Positions 1-7,450 of a stretch of DNA of 38,938 bases are shown piece by piece; position 1 is the first letter of the stretch; each line of letters opens with the position of its first letter. Under the pieces are notes generated by a model. The model was not told where the DNA came from. It saw nothing but the letters and a program-made list of their open reading frames with translations, and ran no database searches. Source of the DNA: a virus; IMG/VR virus record IMGVR_UViG_3300025759_000236, positions 1 through 38,938 of that record; one strand, 5' to 3'. The position numbers and the translations under genes were made by a program.

Positions 1-1806
1 TTGATTTTCTTGACTTGAGTTTTTAGCAAAGATTCCAAACTCGCTTTCCATATAGCTAGCTCCATCTATGTCTAACCAAGCATTACGGTAATCATCTGTT
101 ATATAGTGAATCTTTTTTCCACTACGAAAAGCATGTTTAGACATATCAAGAAGCCCTTGCATCTCTTTTTGTTCGAACTTTTCATACTTTCTAAAAATCT
201 CTTCAGTAATAGCAGTAGACTGAGCTATTGCATTTTTAGTAGTACCAGCTCCATCTGATGCCATTATTTGCCCCTTTCGTTGTCTAGATACTCCTAGCAA
301 CTCTTCCCACTCTTGTTTGGTAGCTTCTAATAATTGTATTTGTGCAGCAATGTATTGTCCTAAGGACATATCTAATACTTGATACTGATTAAAAGAAACA
401 CGCTCGTTGTTTTTACCTTCTGCAGTAGAATCAATAAATGCAAAGCCTAGCGCATCTGCATAATACATGAACTTTTCTTCATCCCATCCATGTCTTTTAG
501 GGATTGTATTCATTTCAATAAGAGCTATTTTATCTTTATTCTTAGCAATAGTTAGCTCTAATCTGTAATGAAATACGTTATACAATACTTGGTAAGGAAC
601 TCCCATAGATACAACACTGACATTATCAGTATGTCTATTAGAGTAAGCTCTACCATTATAAGGTAATTTACACTTAGATATATTGTTTAAAGCATTGCGT
701 TGTCCTTCTAAAGGATTGATTCCCACATAGATATCTCCATCTATTTCATATCCTTCCCACACTTCATTTACCCAATACCACTCGGTTCTTTCACCTTCTT
801 CTTTATTTGTTTTATAGCTGTCATCTACAAGATTCATTTGCTCTACTCCAAATTCATCTATGTAGTATAAGACTCCTATTTTTCTAAAGCTTTTCCACAC
901 GACATGCAGCACTTCGACGTATCTGTCGTTGTCTCCGAAGCTGTCGTCAATACGCTGCAAGAAAGGAATAGAAAAAGAACCAGAGCGGTTCCGAGTATGA
1001 TCTTCAATTTGATCAATTTGTTTGTCACTAAGTAAATCATAGAATTGATCTATTACAGCATTACTACTCATTAATTGACGACGGACTATCCAATCGCCAT
1101 CTTCAATAAACTCTAATTCAGGGCTTTTACTAAAATCTATGTCTAATGGACTAACAATTTCATATTCTATGTCATCCATACATATTCCTTTGTAGGAATA
1201 GACATAGCCACTAACAAGCCAATCAAAAAAACCTTTTTGTAGCTTGTCTTCTAAATCAAGATTATCTTTTAAATAGTTTAAGACTTGTTGTCCTACAATT
1301 GCACGACTATCTTGGTAAGTCGTTTCCATATATTCTTTTACTTGTTCTGGAGTTTGTGCTTCTTGATCAGGCTGACCTGTATTAACACCTTGTGCGTTTA
1401 ACTCGTTTATAAATTGTTTTTGTAAGTTTTCAAGTATTAAACGCTGAGTTTCCTCTTCTTGTTTACTAACAGCATCTTCATTGCTAACAGTAACCATAAA
1501 GTTATTAGGTCTTGTAGTCTTCTCTCCTAGTAAAAGATCTACGACTGGTTTAATAATATTATAGTTCCTAAGCTTAGCTGGAAAGTTTCTTTTTTGTTGA
1601 CCTTGAGAGTTATAAGGGTTTGTTACATAGTTATAATCAGACTCATTCATCTGTCCGTTATAAGCTTCATAATACTTTAATAACTCATGTTTGCCTGTTG
1701 CAGCAAAGGTTGATTCTTTTATGTAGCCCTTAACACAATCAATTCCCCATTGTTCAGTCTTTTTAGACCTAGGTATTTTTTGTTTAGGTATATGATTATG
1801 TGCCAT
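1..1806 (-). CDS. Portal protein, crAss-like type (3' end beyond window)
   Basis: Portal ring protein of the capsid vertex through which DNA is packaged and ejected. The open frame runs from an ATG at 1806 (MAHNHIPKQKIPRSKKTEQW) for 602 codons to the left edge without a stop, so the C-terminus is missing. Recognisable stretches are IIKPVVDLLLGEKTTRP near residue 90, and KGFFDWLVSGYVYSYKG followed by YEIVSPLDIDFSKSPELEF and an EDGDWIVRRQLM segment around residues 200-250; these are typical of crAss-like portals. The start overlaps the terminase stop by one base (TAATG), which implies translational coupling and places the gene last in the visible late operon. A short GC-richer patch lies near 890-1010. 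The identification rests on remembered family motifs and on the position next to the terminase. Confidence 0.88.
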   Translation of the reverse strand, partial: MAHNHIPKQKIPRSKKTEQWGIDCVKGYIKESTFAATGKHELLKYYEAYNGQMNESDYNYVTNPYNSQGQQKRNFPAKLRNYNIIKPVVDLLLGEKTTRPNNFMVTVSNEDAVSKQEEETQRLILENLQKQFINELNAQGVNTGQPDQEAQTPEQVKEYMETTYQDSRAIVGQQVLNYLKDNLDLEDKLQKGFFDWLVSGYVYSYKGICMDDIEYEIVSPLDIDFSKSPELEFIEDGDWIVRRQLMSSNAVIDQFYDLLSDKQIDQIEDHTRNRSGSFSIPFLQRIDDSFGDNDRYVEVLHVVWKSFRKIGVLYYIDEFGVEQMNLVDDSYKTNKEEGERTEWYWVNEVWEGYEIDGDIYVGINPLEGQRNALNNISKCKLPYNGRAYSNRHTDNVSVVSMGVPYQVLYNVFHYRLELTIAKNKDKIALIEMNTIPKRHGWDEEKFMYYADALGFAFIDSTAEGKNNERVSFNQYQVLDMSLGQYIAAQIQLLEATKQEWEELLGVSRQRKGQIMASDGAGTTKNAIAQSTAITEEIFRKYEKFEQKEMQGLLDMSKHAFRSGKKIHYITDDYRNAWLDIDGASYMESEFGIFAKNSSQENQ

Positions 1807-3833
1807 TATACAAATAATTCACGTGTAAAAAATCCAGAATCTTCTGTTTCTTTGTCTTCAGTAACTGGCTTATCAAACATGTCCATCATAAAAAACATGC
1901 CAATAAGTAACGCAGATACACGGTCAAAGTTCCCATCATCATTCCATTTTATAAGTTCATCAATTAAAGCTAAGTCGTAAATATTATGAAGATTTAGTTT
2001 CCATTCGTTGTCTTCATTTTTACTACGTTTTTCTCTTAACCAGTCCCTTAAATATAAGACAGCCTGAGCTTTACGCTGCCTACTTCCCATAGAAAGTCCA
2101 TAGTTTCTTCCTAAACTCCTTGCCTTAAACCCATTTGATCTATCAAATAATTCAACTTCTTCCATAAGTCTATGCAATGATTTAGTACGTTTTGCATAAG
2201 GTATTATCTCACCTCGGTCGTTTTCAAAACCGATTTTAGCGTTATAATACTCACTTAATAAAAATAAGTTGTGATTATATGTATCTTGAGTGTCGGGGCG
2301 CCCTACATAGCTAGCAACGATCATATCGTCTGGTTTGCTAAAACTATTAGTACGTTTAAATACATACGCTGAACCTAACGAGTTGCCTGTACTAGTATCA
2401 TGAGCATAAGGGTCATGAGCAATAAAGTATAGATTGTTTGGCACTCGTCCGTTTTCATCTTTGTAAGGGCTTTGATAAACAACTACACATCCTGTAATAT
2501 CATCTCCTTTTTGATGAGGAAACTTTGTTACAGGTCTAGCTTTTTCAGAAGGCCTAAACTTTATACCTAAAGATGACTCTACCAAAAAGCCTGCAGTACC
2601 TATACTGTCTAGACGTTTAGATCTTATTAAGTTGCCCCTGTGTTCTACAAGAGCGGCAGTTGGGAACACATTGTTGCTAGTTTGTAAAAAAGCTTCACGA
2701 GGCTTCCAGGGATATTCCGTAATATGTTTATCGTAAACTCGAGCATCTTTAGATTCAGTTTTTATTCGTTCTCTTTCATTTTCTTCATGAAACATAGCTT
2801 TATCTACAAGACTATTACCGTCTTTATCCATAAAGCCTACTTTGTTTCTATATGATGGAAAAAACCAACCACAATCGGTTCCATCACCTCCATCATCCCA
2901 TATGTTATTTACAGGCATTAAATTATATGGAGTAGGATTGTAAAACATAGACTCAAAGTCTATAGTACCTCCTTCCATATCACCACCTGTACCAAAAATT
3001 ATCATTTGACCTGTTGTGATACCACCGTCTTCCACAGTTGGTCTCGTCGCCATAAAGGTATTTTTGAGGTTGGAGAATGCACCCGCCTCTTCAAAGATGA
3101 CCAAGGTTGCATCCTTACCACGGGCCGCGTCGGGATTGTCTTTGAACGTAATCGCCTCGACCTCACTCTTATAACCTTTTTCAACACCCTGTCCATTTAT
3201 ATATTCCAAATAAGACGCTTTCTTATGGTTTTGTTTGTCTACAACACTTCTTCTTTTTGACCACCCTGTATGCTCATTTAAAAAATCCATATTAGCAGCA
3301 GCCATAGTCATAATACCTTTAGGATAAAGGTATTTTTTGTCAAATGCGCACAAGAGTGTGTAACTGTTTTTTACAGTATTATAAGTATTTGTTGTAATAG
3401 CAGCATTTTTGTAAGAAAATCCTTTACGTCTAGCTTTAGAAACAATTAAATGGTGTCCTCCGTCTAACCATCTATCTTCAATATTTGTAGATAATTCTAG
3501 TTTTTTTAGTTTAATTGGATCAATACCATTGCGACTTATATCCATTAACCAGAAATATTCATAGTCGCCATCCCAGAAATGAGGAAATGCTACACTTTTA
3601 GTAGCAGTCGTGCCTTTTAAAACTTCTGTAAGTTTTATTTGACAATAGTTTAAATAAAAATAATGGTGTCCTGTAATAGTAGTATCTCCTACTGTATACC
3701 CGTTTTTGCACCTATCAAGTTCTTGAGTCCAGTAGTTATAAAACTCTTGACTTCCTGCTGGAGCATCTATGTAACAACCCTTTTCCAAAAAGTGTTTGGC
3801 CGGTTCTCTAAAATACTCCGTGTTTACTAGCAT
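1806..3833 (-). CDS. terL: Terminase large subunit (ATPase and nuclease)
   Basis: Motor and nuclease that packages DNA into the prohead through the portal. The 675-aa length is normal for a crAss-like TerL. An ATPase P-loop variant VSKARRKGFSYK sits at about residues 131-142, a Walker B with catalytic acid (DATLVIFEEAG) at 241-251, and a C-terminal RNase-H-like nuclease segment starts with FIAHDPYAHD (first Asp about 474). The ATG overlaps the stop of the preceding gene (TGATG) and its own stop overlaps the portal start (TAATG). A stretch around 3021-3180, covering Walker B, is about 50% GC by hand count while neighbouring lines are near 25-35%; this codon shift is discussed as a finding. No small terminase subunit is recognisable, although the adjacent 190-aa gene is a positional candidate. 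Confidence 0.93.
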   Translation of the reverse strand: MLVNTEYFREPAKHFLEKGCYIDAPAGSQEFYNYWTQELDRCKNGYTVGDTTITGHHYFYLNYCQIKLTEVLKGTTATKSVAFPHFWDGDYEYFWLMDISRNGIDPIKLKKLELSTNIEDRWLDGGHHLIVSKARRKGFSYKNAAITTNTYNTVKNSYTLLCAFDKKYLYPKGIMTMAAANMDFLNEHTGWSKRRSVVDKQNHKKASYLEYINGQGVEKGYKSEVEAITFKDNPDAARGKDATLVIFEEAGAFSNLKNTFMATRPTVEDGGITTGQMIIFGTGGDMEGGTIDFESMFYNPTPYNLMPVNNIWDDGGDGTDCGWFFPSYRNKVGFMDKDGNSLVDKAMFHEENERERIKTESKDARVYDKHITEYPWKPREAFLQTSNNVFPTAALVEHRGNLIRSKRLDSIGTAGFLVESSLGIKFRPSEKARPVTKFPHQKGDDITGCVVVYQSPYKDENGRVPNNLYFIAHDPYAHDTSTGNSLGSAYVFKRTNSFSKPDDMIVASYVGRPDTQDTYNHNLFLLSEYYNAKIGFENDRGEIIPYAKRTKSLHRLMEEVELFDRSNGFKARSLGRNYGLSMGSRQRKAQAVLYLRDWLREKRSKNEDNEWKLNLHNIYDLALIDELIKWNDDGNFDRVSALLIGMFFMMDMFDKPVTEDKETEDSGFFTRELFV

Positions 3834-4405
3834 CAGTCTTCAAACATTCCTTTAATACCACCGCCTCTAATCTTGCTTTCTCCTCCTTGTTCTTTTTTTA
3901 CCCGATCTTCTAGATTAGAAATAATGTCTGCCATTTTTGGCAAACGTTCTGCTATCTCTAATAGTTTAGTTACACTTTTTACCGCTTCAGAAACAGTATC
4001 TTTTTCTTCATTTTCATTATCTACAAGCAATACTTCTATTTTATGTGTTAATGCTTGTATTGCTTTTTCAGCACTTGTTAAAGCTTGTTTAGTTGTACTT
4101 AACGTTTTTACGGTAGGTGTTGTTCTTAATTCCTTATATTTTTCTATAGCTAAAGTCATACGGGGAGTATGTTTAAATTCTGGTGGTAAGCTTAAATCTT
4201 TTACTACTCTTAAATGTCTTTCTTTTTCATCATATAACTGATAGGGAGATTTGTAATCATACATATGATATATGTATGCTAACCAAACTATAACATTCTT
4301 TTTATCTCTTGCTTTGTCCTCTGCAATTAGATCTCTAAATTCTTTTATTAACCTTAATTCTGGATCTACAATTACTGTAAATCCTTCTGTTTTAAATAGA
4401 CTCAT
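3833..4405 (-). CDS. Hypothetical protein upstream of terminase, coiled-coil C-terminal half
   Basis: 190 aa, not recognised by sequence. The N-terminal half (residues 1-90) contains an aromatic segment (VIVWLAYIYHMYDYKSPY) and looks globular. From about residue 100 to 175 it is rich in Ala, Lys, Glu and Leu with heptad spacing, suggesting a coiled coil. It ends in a glycine-rich tail (GGESKIRGGGIKGMFED). It lies between the IHF-like gene (14-bp overlap) and terL (TGATG overlap), so it is co-translated with packaging genes. Small terminase subunits are often short coiled-coil oligomers encoded just upstream of terL, so a TerS-like role is possible by position. There is no motif proof, and a head-assembly factor is equally possible. 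Confidence 0.75.
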   Translation of the reverse strand: MSLFKTEGFTVIVDPELRLIKEFRDLIAEDKARDKKNVIVWLAYIYHMYDYKSPYQLYDEKERHLRVVKDLSLPPEFKHTPRMTLAIEKYKELRTTPTVKTLSTTKQALTSAEKAIQALTHKIEVLLVDNENEEKDTVSEAVKSVTKLLEIAERLPKMADIISNLEDRVKKEQGGESKIRGGGIKGMFED

Positions 4406-4640
4406 CTTTATTTTTTCTATTTTTAGCTAATGCTAAATTTAACTTTTGTAGTCTATATGGATTTACTTTAAATCTTCCGAAATAGGGCATTCTTACACTA
4501 TTGAATAAACCTTTTTCAATTGTGTATTTTATAAATTGAAACTGACTTTCAACAACTGATTCTATTTCAGAACAGCTGCCGCCAAGTTCTTTTTGAACTT
4601 CTTTTATTAGTTCTAATTTTAATTTATTCTTAGCCAACAC
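4392..4640 (-). CDS. IHF/HU-like DNA-bending protein
   Basis: 82 aa, the size of an HU/IHF subunit. An N-terminal helical part is followed by a segment resembling the HU core pattern (SVRMPYFGRFKVNPYRL, residues 48-64, with the FG-x-F turn), then a basic tail. HU-family proteins bend DNA; IHF-like genes near the packaging and capsid genes are a known feature of crAss-like phages, where they may help genome condensation or packaging. The frame has no ATG. The start is taken as GTG at 4640 (the next codon is TTG), because an in-frame stop lies a few codons upstream. It overlaps the preceding tiny membrane peptide by 11 bases and the following gene by 14. The family assignment comes from pattern and context, not from an alignment. 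Confidence 0.72.
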   Translation of the reverse strand: MLAKNKLKLELIKEVQKELGGSCSEIESVVESQFQFIKYTIEKGLFNSVRMPYFGRFKVNPYRLQKLNLALAKNRKNKDESI

Positions 4641-4695
4641 AAATAGATGCCATACAGATTAATATTACTACCGTGAGAATAGGATTTTTTTTCAT
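4630..4695 (-). CDS. Tiny membrane peptide, 21 aa
   Basis: An ATG at 4695 opens a 21-codon frame, MKKNPILTVVILICMASICV plus a final Gly, ending with TAA at 4630-4632. It has the form of a short signal anchor: two lysines followed by about 15 hydrophobic residues. The ATG overlaps the TGA of the preceding gene as ATGA, and the end overlaps the start of the IHF-like gene, so it fits the coupled operon exactly. This spacing is the main reason to believe in it; without the frame there would be an unusual gap of about 50 bases. The function is unknown; a small membrane effector is possible. It may instead be chance, since it is very short. Confidence 0.4.
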   Translation of the reverse strand: MKKNPILTVVILICMASICVG

Positions 4696-4982
4696 GAAAA
4701 CGATTCTATAAATTCAGGTAGATAGCCCGTTATATTAAAAGTTAAAGGAGGATCCGGCTCTATTATTGGCCATAACGGATCATCATCTCCCCCATTATTG
4801 TCATCATCATTATTATCGTCGTCATCTGAATACCACATAAGTATTTTTATTTCAGATTCTGTAAAACTTATTTCATGGTGCGGTAAAAGAATATCATCTT
4901 TTACAAATCTTTTAAATTGTTCATTTAAATAATATAAAGACAAGTCTAGTTCTTCTGGAAATTTAAATGTCACTTCTATCAT
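4692..4982 (-). CDS. Acidic hypothetical protein with Asp/Asn run
   Basis: 96 aa, not recognised. It starts MIEVTFKFPEELDLSLYYLN. The middle (about residues 52-68) is a low-complexity run of Asp, Asn and Gly, followed by a Pro-rich stretch ending PLTFNITGYLPEFIESFS. The acidic run could bind divalent cations or be a flexible linker; this is inference from composition. It overlaps the upstream winged-helix gene by 20 bases and its TGA overlaps the ATG of the tiny membrane peptide (ATGA). Its placement in the late operon suggests a role in virion assembly or a small structural protein. Confidence 0.7.
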   Translation of the reverse strand: MIEVTFKFPEELDLSLYYLNEQFKRFVKDDILLPHHEISFTESEIKILMWYSDDDDNNDDDNNGGDDDPLWPIIEPDPPLTFNITGYLPEFIESFS

Positions 4983-5325
4983 TTGAATTAGATAAAATAA
5001 ACTCTATTGATGATACATTATCAGGTGGAGAAACAATACTATTATATCTATATAGCCCTACTTGGTCTATGTAAATACATCCTTTATCTTTTAATGATTT
5101 TATGTAATTGTTTAACACAGCTACATTTTTCATTTTAAGAGTTTCTGCTATAATTTTTCTAGACTTTTTTGAAGCACAAATATTGCTATCGTATTCTAAA
5201 AAAGCTGCAAGTACTTTTATTTCTGTAATAGTCAGTTTCAACAAACCATTTAACAATAATAAATAGTCTTCAAAGTATTCCCTAGGATTACTCCGCAAGA
5301 CTACGTTGGCTTTCACCTTGCTCAT
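4963..5325 (-). CDS. Winged-helix-like small protein (possible DNA-binding regulator)
   Basis: 120 aa. Residues 30-90 have the rhythm of a winged helix-turn-helix: LTITEIKVLAAFLEYDS, then SKKSRKIIAETLKMKNVAV and LNNYIKSLKDKGCIYIDQ, i.e. helix, helix, recognition helix and beta-wing. Related small proteins are common in late operons of crAss-like phages. It starts at the ATG at 5325, overlapping the upstream gene by 38 bases and the downstream acidic gene by 20. If it binds DNA it could be a late regulator or a packaging-associated factor. The fold is inferred by eye and could be wrong; the reading frame itself is well supported by overlaps and codon use. Confidence 0.72.
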   Translation of the reverse strand: MSKVKANVVLRSNPREYFEDYLLLLNGLLKLTITEIKVLAAFLEYDSNICASKKSRKIIAETLKMKNVAVLNNYIKSLKDKGCIYIDQVGLYRYNSIVSPPDNVSSIEFILSNSNDRSDI

Positions 5326-5593
5326 ACTTTTTAACGTTGTCTATTTTACGACTTAATCTTTTACTAAGCTGTTGTCTAATAATTTTTAAAAGCAAAATTA
5401 TTACTTGATTTTCGCTACTAAAACTTTTTTTATTAAGTTGGTAAAAACGATCAATCATCATTTCTATCACCTCCTCGTTCGTCGTACCAGGTACGTATTT
5501 ACCTTCTACTTTTTCAGTAAATTTTAATTCCTGGTGCTCTTCACTTTTAAAATTAAAAAGCTTGTATGCGATTCCGGGTTTTGTGGATTGCAT
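5288..5593 (-). CDS. Conserved-looking hypothetical protein, 101 aa
   Basis: The frame begins with MQSTKPGIAYKLFNFKSEEH and has two probable helical segments, one of them VIILLLKIIRQQLSKRLSRK with a basic end. I chose the ATG at 5593 rather than the upstream ATG at 5635. The extra 14 codons would run through an inverted repeat (5605-5623) and an A-rich leader, and the protein after 5593 looks like a normal N-terminus. It overlaps the winged-helix gene by 38 bases. The function is not recognised. Its place between the basic protein and the packaging genes suggests a minor structural or assembly role. Confidence 0.72.
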   Translation of the reverse strand: MQSTKPGIAYKLFNFKSEEHQELKFTEKVEGKYVPGTTNEEVIEMMIDRFYQLNKKSFSSENQVIILLLKIIRQQLSKRLSRKIDNVKKYEQGESQRSLAE

Positions 5594-5604
5594 ATTATTT
5601 TTTT

Positions 5605-5623
5605 TGTTACTGTTAACGTAACA
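5605..5623. promoter_or_regulatory. Inverted repeat ahead of the 101-aa late gene
   Basis: TGTTAC, seven bases, then GTAACA: a 6-bp perfect inverted repeat 12 bases upstream of the ATG at 5593. The half-site TGTTAC also occurs in the divergent region (6181-6186). It could be an operator or a weak hairpin; nothing in the sequence decides between these. Confidence 0.35.
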
Positions 5624-5646
5624 TATGAATCGCACATATACAACTA

Positions 5647-5700
5647 GACGCTCATAGCGTCGAAGAAAATTTTTGACATATAGGTATTTTTATTATACCT
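5647..5700. promoter_or_regulatory. Two small inverted repeats between late genes
   Basis: GACGC-TCATA-GCGTC lies at 5647-5661. AGGTAT, seven bases, then ATACCT lies at 5682-5700; the second includes the stop codon of the 52-aa gene on the minus strand. This is the only gap of about 100 bases in the late operon, so a partial terminator, a processing site or an internal promoter is plausible. No T-run typical of a strong terminator follows. Confidence 0.35.
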
Positions 5701-5851
5701 GCAATTCTCTTATAGGCCCATCATCTGTTTCATATGATATACTTAAAAGATTGCCGTTGGCATCTTGCGCAAACGTTATTGTGTACAGTTCACAGTGAAA
5801 CATGGAGTAAACTTCATTGTCAAACCCCATGAACTCGGTGTACATATCCAT
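5693..5851 (-). CDS. Small hypothetical protein, 52 aa
   Basis: The ATG at 5851 overlaps the TAA of the basic protein (TAATG), the same coupling used elsewhere in this operon. The 52-residue frame (MDMYTEFMGFDNEVYSMFHC at the start, SYETDDGPIRELQV at the end) ends with TAA at 5693-5695. It has balanced composition with an alternating pattern (CELYTITFAQDANGNLLSIS) suggesting a small beta-sheet, and an acidic tendency. The function is unknown. The coupling, strand and sensible amino-acid content make it more credible than the competing frame on the same stretch. Confidence 0.6.
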   Translation of the reverse strand: MDMYTEFMGFDNEVYSMFHCELYTITFAQDANGNLLSISYETDDGPIRELQV

Positions 5852-6159
5852 TATTTGCGTGTTGTGCCAGTTCGTTTTGATCTAGGCGAGCGATTTTTTC
5901 TCTGTCCATTACGAGCTCTATTTTTGGACTGAGATTCCATTTTGCGACAACCTTTTTTGCCATGGCTGGCATCTTTACGATCTCCGTTTCCGTAAGTTCC
6001 CGCTTTACGATTACATCTATTTGCCTCAACTCTCTTTTTTACAGCAGATTTTTTTTTTTGTTTTTTTGAATCGTAAGCTTTCTTTTTTGCAATGGCTGAT
6101 TTAGACATGCCTCTCTTTTTATAAGAAGGATGTTTACCAGCGAGTCGATTGCGAGCCAT
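5851..6159 (-). CDS. Small highly basic phage protein, 102 aa
   Basis: The start at 6159 gives MARNRLAGKHPSYKKRGMSK, followed by KSAIAKKKAYDSKKQKKK, RKAGTYGNGDRKDASH and a Lys/Arg/Gly-rich tail ending GTTRK. The pattern GMSKSAIAKKKAYD ... NRKAGTYGNGD ... NRARNG recurs in my memory of many marine phages as a small basic protein without an assigned function. Its charge suggests binding to DNA or RNA or packing into the capsid; that is inference. It is the first gene of the minus-strand operon, directly downstream of the divergent control region. The frame stays open upstream, but the ATG at 6159 matches the usual N-terminus of such proteins. Confidence 0.8.
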   Translation of the reverse strand: MARNRLAGKHPSYKKRGMSKSAIAKKKAYDSKKQKKKSAVKKRVEANRCNRKAGTYGNGDRKDASHGKKGCRKMESQSKNRARNGQRKNRSPRSKRTGTTRK

Positions 6160-6165
6160 TACTAA

Positions 6166-6189
6166 AATGTAATAGATATATGTTACATT
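6166..6189. promoter_or_regulatory. Inverted repeat in the divergent late/early control region
   Basis: AATGTAA, ten bases, then TTACATT: a perfect 7-bp inverted repeat in the 46-bp gap between the divergent genes starting at 6159 (minus) and 6206 (plus). A symmetric site at a switch between two transcription units is a classic operator position. The stretch is AT-rich and must hold the promoters of both units. No clear Bacteroidota -7/-33 pair is certain. Confidence 0.45.
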
Positions 6190-6205
6190 AACAATAGCCG
6201 GTGGT

Positions 6206-6421
6206 ATGTATAGTCGCAAAGCTCAGCAACAAATTTTAGATCGTCTAGGTAAGCTAGAAGACAAGTACCATGTACAAGAAAATCAAGTAAAAAATTTACT
6301 TGAGCTATTTAAAGAATACCATACTGAATTAGATCGCCGTCGTGATCAGTACGCTGCACTTTTACGCAAAAGCGGAATGGTGGGTGTGTTTATTCTTGGG
6401 ATGGGCGTTCCTTTTATATAA
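6206..6421 (+). CDS. Small coiled-coil protein with hydrophobic C-terminus
   Basis: 71 aa, first gene on the plus strand of the divergent pair. Residues 1-55 (MYSRKAQQQILDRLGKLEDK onward) are strongly helical with heptad leucines. Residues 57-71 (GMVGVFILGMGVPFI) form one short hydrophobic segment, so it may be tail-anchored in the membrane. Candidates are a small holin- or spanin-like protein or an early membrane effector; nothing identifies it. The ATG at 6206 follows a GTGGT leader without a clear Shine-Dalgarno. Confidence 0.62.
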   Translation: MYSRKAQQQILDRLGKLEDKYHVQENQVKNLLELFKEYHTELDRRRDQYAALLRKSGMVGVFILGMGVPFI

Positions 6422-6678
6422 AGCCCCCTTTCTTTATTTCGACGAAATAGACCCCCCGGTGGTAAATACCCGTGAAAACTGTTATTTAATTTCGACGAAC
6501 AAAGTATAATTTATTCTGGGGTAGCGAGTTTGTTGACCACTTTCGGTGTTACCCCCCGGCAACTGCGTTGCCTTAAGGTACCCCCGTCTAAAGTGATTAC
6601 ATTACTGATACATAGCGGTAGCGTGGGCTGAAAGCCTTACGCGGTGTAGGGCTGCTTAAACGCTCCGCACTCTTTGCC
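6422..6678 (+). other. Gene-free, GC-rich, hairpin-dense leader region
   Basis: No convincing gene. The element ATTTCGACGAA occurs twice (6436-6446, inside a perfect palindrome at 6435-6449, and again at 6489-6499). Further hairpins include GGCAAC-TGC-GTTGCC near 6557-6571 and GCGTgGGCT-GAA-AGCCttACGC near 6629-6650. The weaker motif copy CGTGAAAACTG lies at 6471-6481. The region marks the jump from AT-rich to GC-rich composition and could hold early promoters, a structured leader or a small RNA. Confidence 0.45.
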
Positions 6679-6924
6679 ATGGCAGATAATGCCTATGTAC
6701 GGGTCCCTGCACCCGTTTCGCTCACTGATTGTTTCATTCAGTGCATGTCGGATGGGTCAGCGTACCTCGTTGACCGTGCATCTAACGAACGCATCTGTCG
6801 CGCCTACGGGTTCGACGAAGCGGGCGAAGGATGGCGAAGCCTTGTCACCTTCTGGACGAAGGATGGCGAGGAGGGCTTTTGGGCCACGTTTGACACCCGT
6901 ACGGTGACTCGGACGTTGGACTAA
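6679..6924 (+). CDS. Small early protein, copy A of a duplicated family (81 aa)
   Basis: 81 aa starting MADNAYVRVPAPVSLTDCFI. It is clearly paralogous to the gene at 8251-8493. Shared segments include SDGSAYL, ERICRAY / ERICKAY, EGWRS / ENWRS, FWTKDGEEGFW / FFAKTGEDGFW and a final VTRTLD / VTKTLD. The pattern of short beta-strands with Trp/Phe suggests a compact beta protein. The function is unknown; small duplicated genes early in a phage genome often encode host-takeover proteins. It is GC-rich (over 50% in places) compared with the rest of the phage. The stop is followed within 10 bases by a strong hairpin. Confidence 0.72.
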   Translation: MADNAYVRVPAPVSLTDCFIQCMSDGSAYLVDRASNERICRAYGFDEAGEGWRSLVTFWTKDGEEGFWATFDTRTVTRTLD

Positions 6925-6932
6925 TTGTCCAG

Positions 6933-6990
6933 CCTATCAGGATGGTCCTGGTAGGTGTTAACCAGGGAGGGGGGCTTCGGCCCTCCTCTC
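6933..6990 (+). terminator. Tandem RNA hairpins (triloop and TTCG tetraloop)
   Basis: The first hairpin is CCTATCAGGA-TGG-TCCTGGTAGG at 6933-6955, a 10-bp stem with one G-U pair and a three-base loop. The second at 6965-6990 has an 11-bp G-rich stem closed by a TTCG tetraloop, itself framed by GTGTT/AACAC. No T-run follows, so they may stabilise the 3' end of the message or stall RNA polymerase rather than act as a classical terminator. Confidence 0.55.
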
Positions 6991-7007
6991 TAAACACTGT
7001 TGTCATT

Positions 7008-7406
7008 ATGACACGTAAACAAATGACCGAGCTTGTTGAAGCTCATAATGCCATGCTTGAGCGCGTAAAGCGCTACGGTATGTACTGGAACACTATAGCT
7101 AGCGTTGACATCCGTCAGCGCACTTGGTCTGTAACCAATGCGTTCCGCTTGATTACCGAGGCTCTCAAAGAGTCTCGTCTTATCATGGAATATATCCGTG
7201 AGATGCCTGTAACAGGGCTGACTCAGTACCAGTTGGACACCATCTTCCTTAAGATGCGTGGTGTTCACGGTAACCTAGATATGGCTTGGCTGTACATATC
7301 TACTGATTGTACTCAGGGTTGCTCTGTCTTTGACGAGTCTTGGGATTCACAGTACGAGGAGCCACGTGACATTGATGCACGTGACACTCACTTGTACGAA
7401 GGCTAA
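7008..7406 (+). CDS. Hypothetical early protein, 132 aa, helical
   Basis: Start chosen at the ATG at 7008 (MTRKQMTELVEAHNAMLERV), because the upstream part of the frame runs through the hairpin at 6965-6990 and is not protein-like. The body is mostly helical (RLITEALKESRLIMEYIREM, YQLDTIFLKMRGVHGNLDMA) with an acidic C-terminus. No family is recognised. It lies in the GC-rich early cassette, with a hairpin four bases after its stop. Confidence 0.65.
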   Translation: MTRKQMTELVEAHNAMLERVKRYGMYWNTIASVDIRQRTWSVTNAFRLITEALKESRLIMEYIREMPVTGLTQYQLDTIFLKMRGVHGNLDMAWLYISTDCTQGCSVFDESWDSQYEEPRDIDARDTHLYEG

Positions 7407-7410
7407 GAAA

Positions 7411-7427
7411 TTCAGGAAGGTCCTGAA
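7411..7427 (+). terminator. 7-bp hairpin with AGG triloop after a stop codon
   Basis: TTCAGGA-AGG-TCCTGAA is a perfect stem four bases after the TAA of the 132-aa gene. Together with 6933-6955 and 8090-8104 it forms a set of triloop hairpins sharing GGTCC across the loop and 3' arm. It is likely an mRNA 3'-end or processing element. Confidence 0.5.
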
Positions 7428-7450
7428 GCCATAACCTAAATCCTCATGCC

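Noticed and set aside
5820-6029. A 69-codon minus-strand frame overlapping the basic protein
   Set aside because: The basic protein frame matches a known phage pattern, and the 52-aa gene fits the end by TAATG coupling, so this frame is a shadow.
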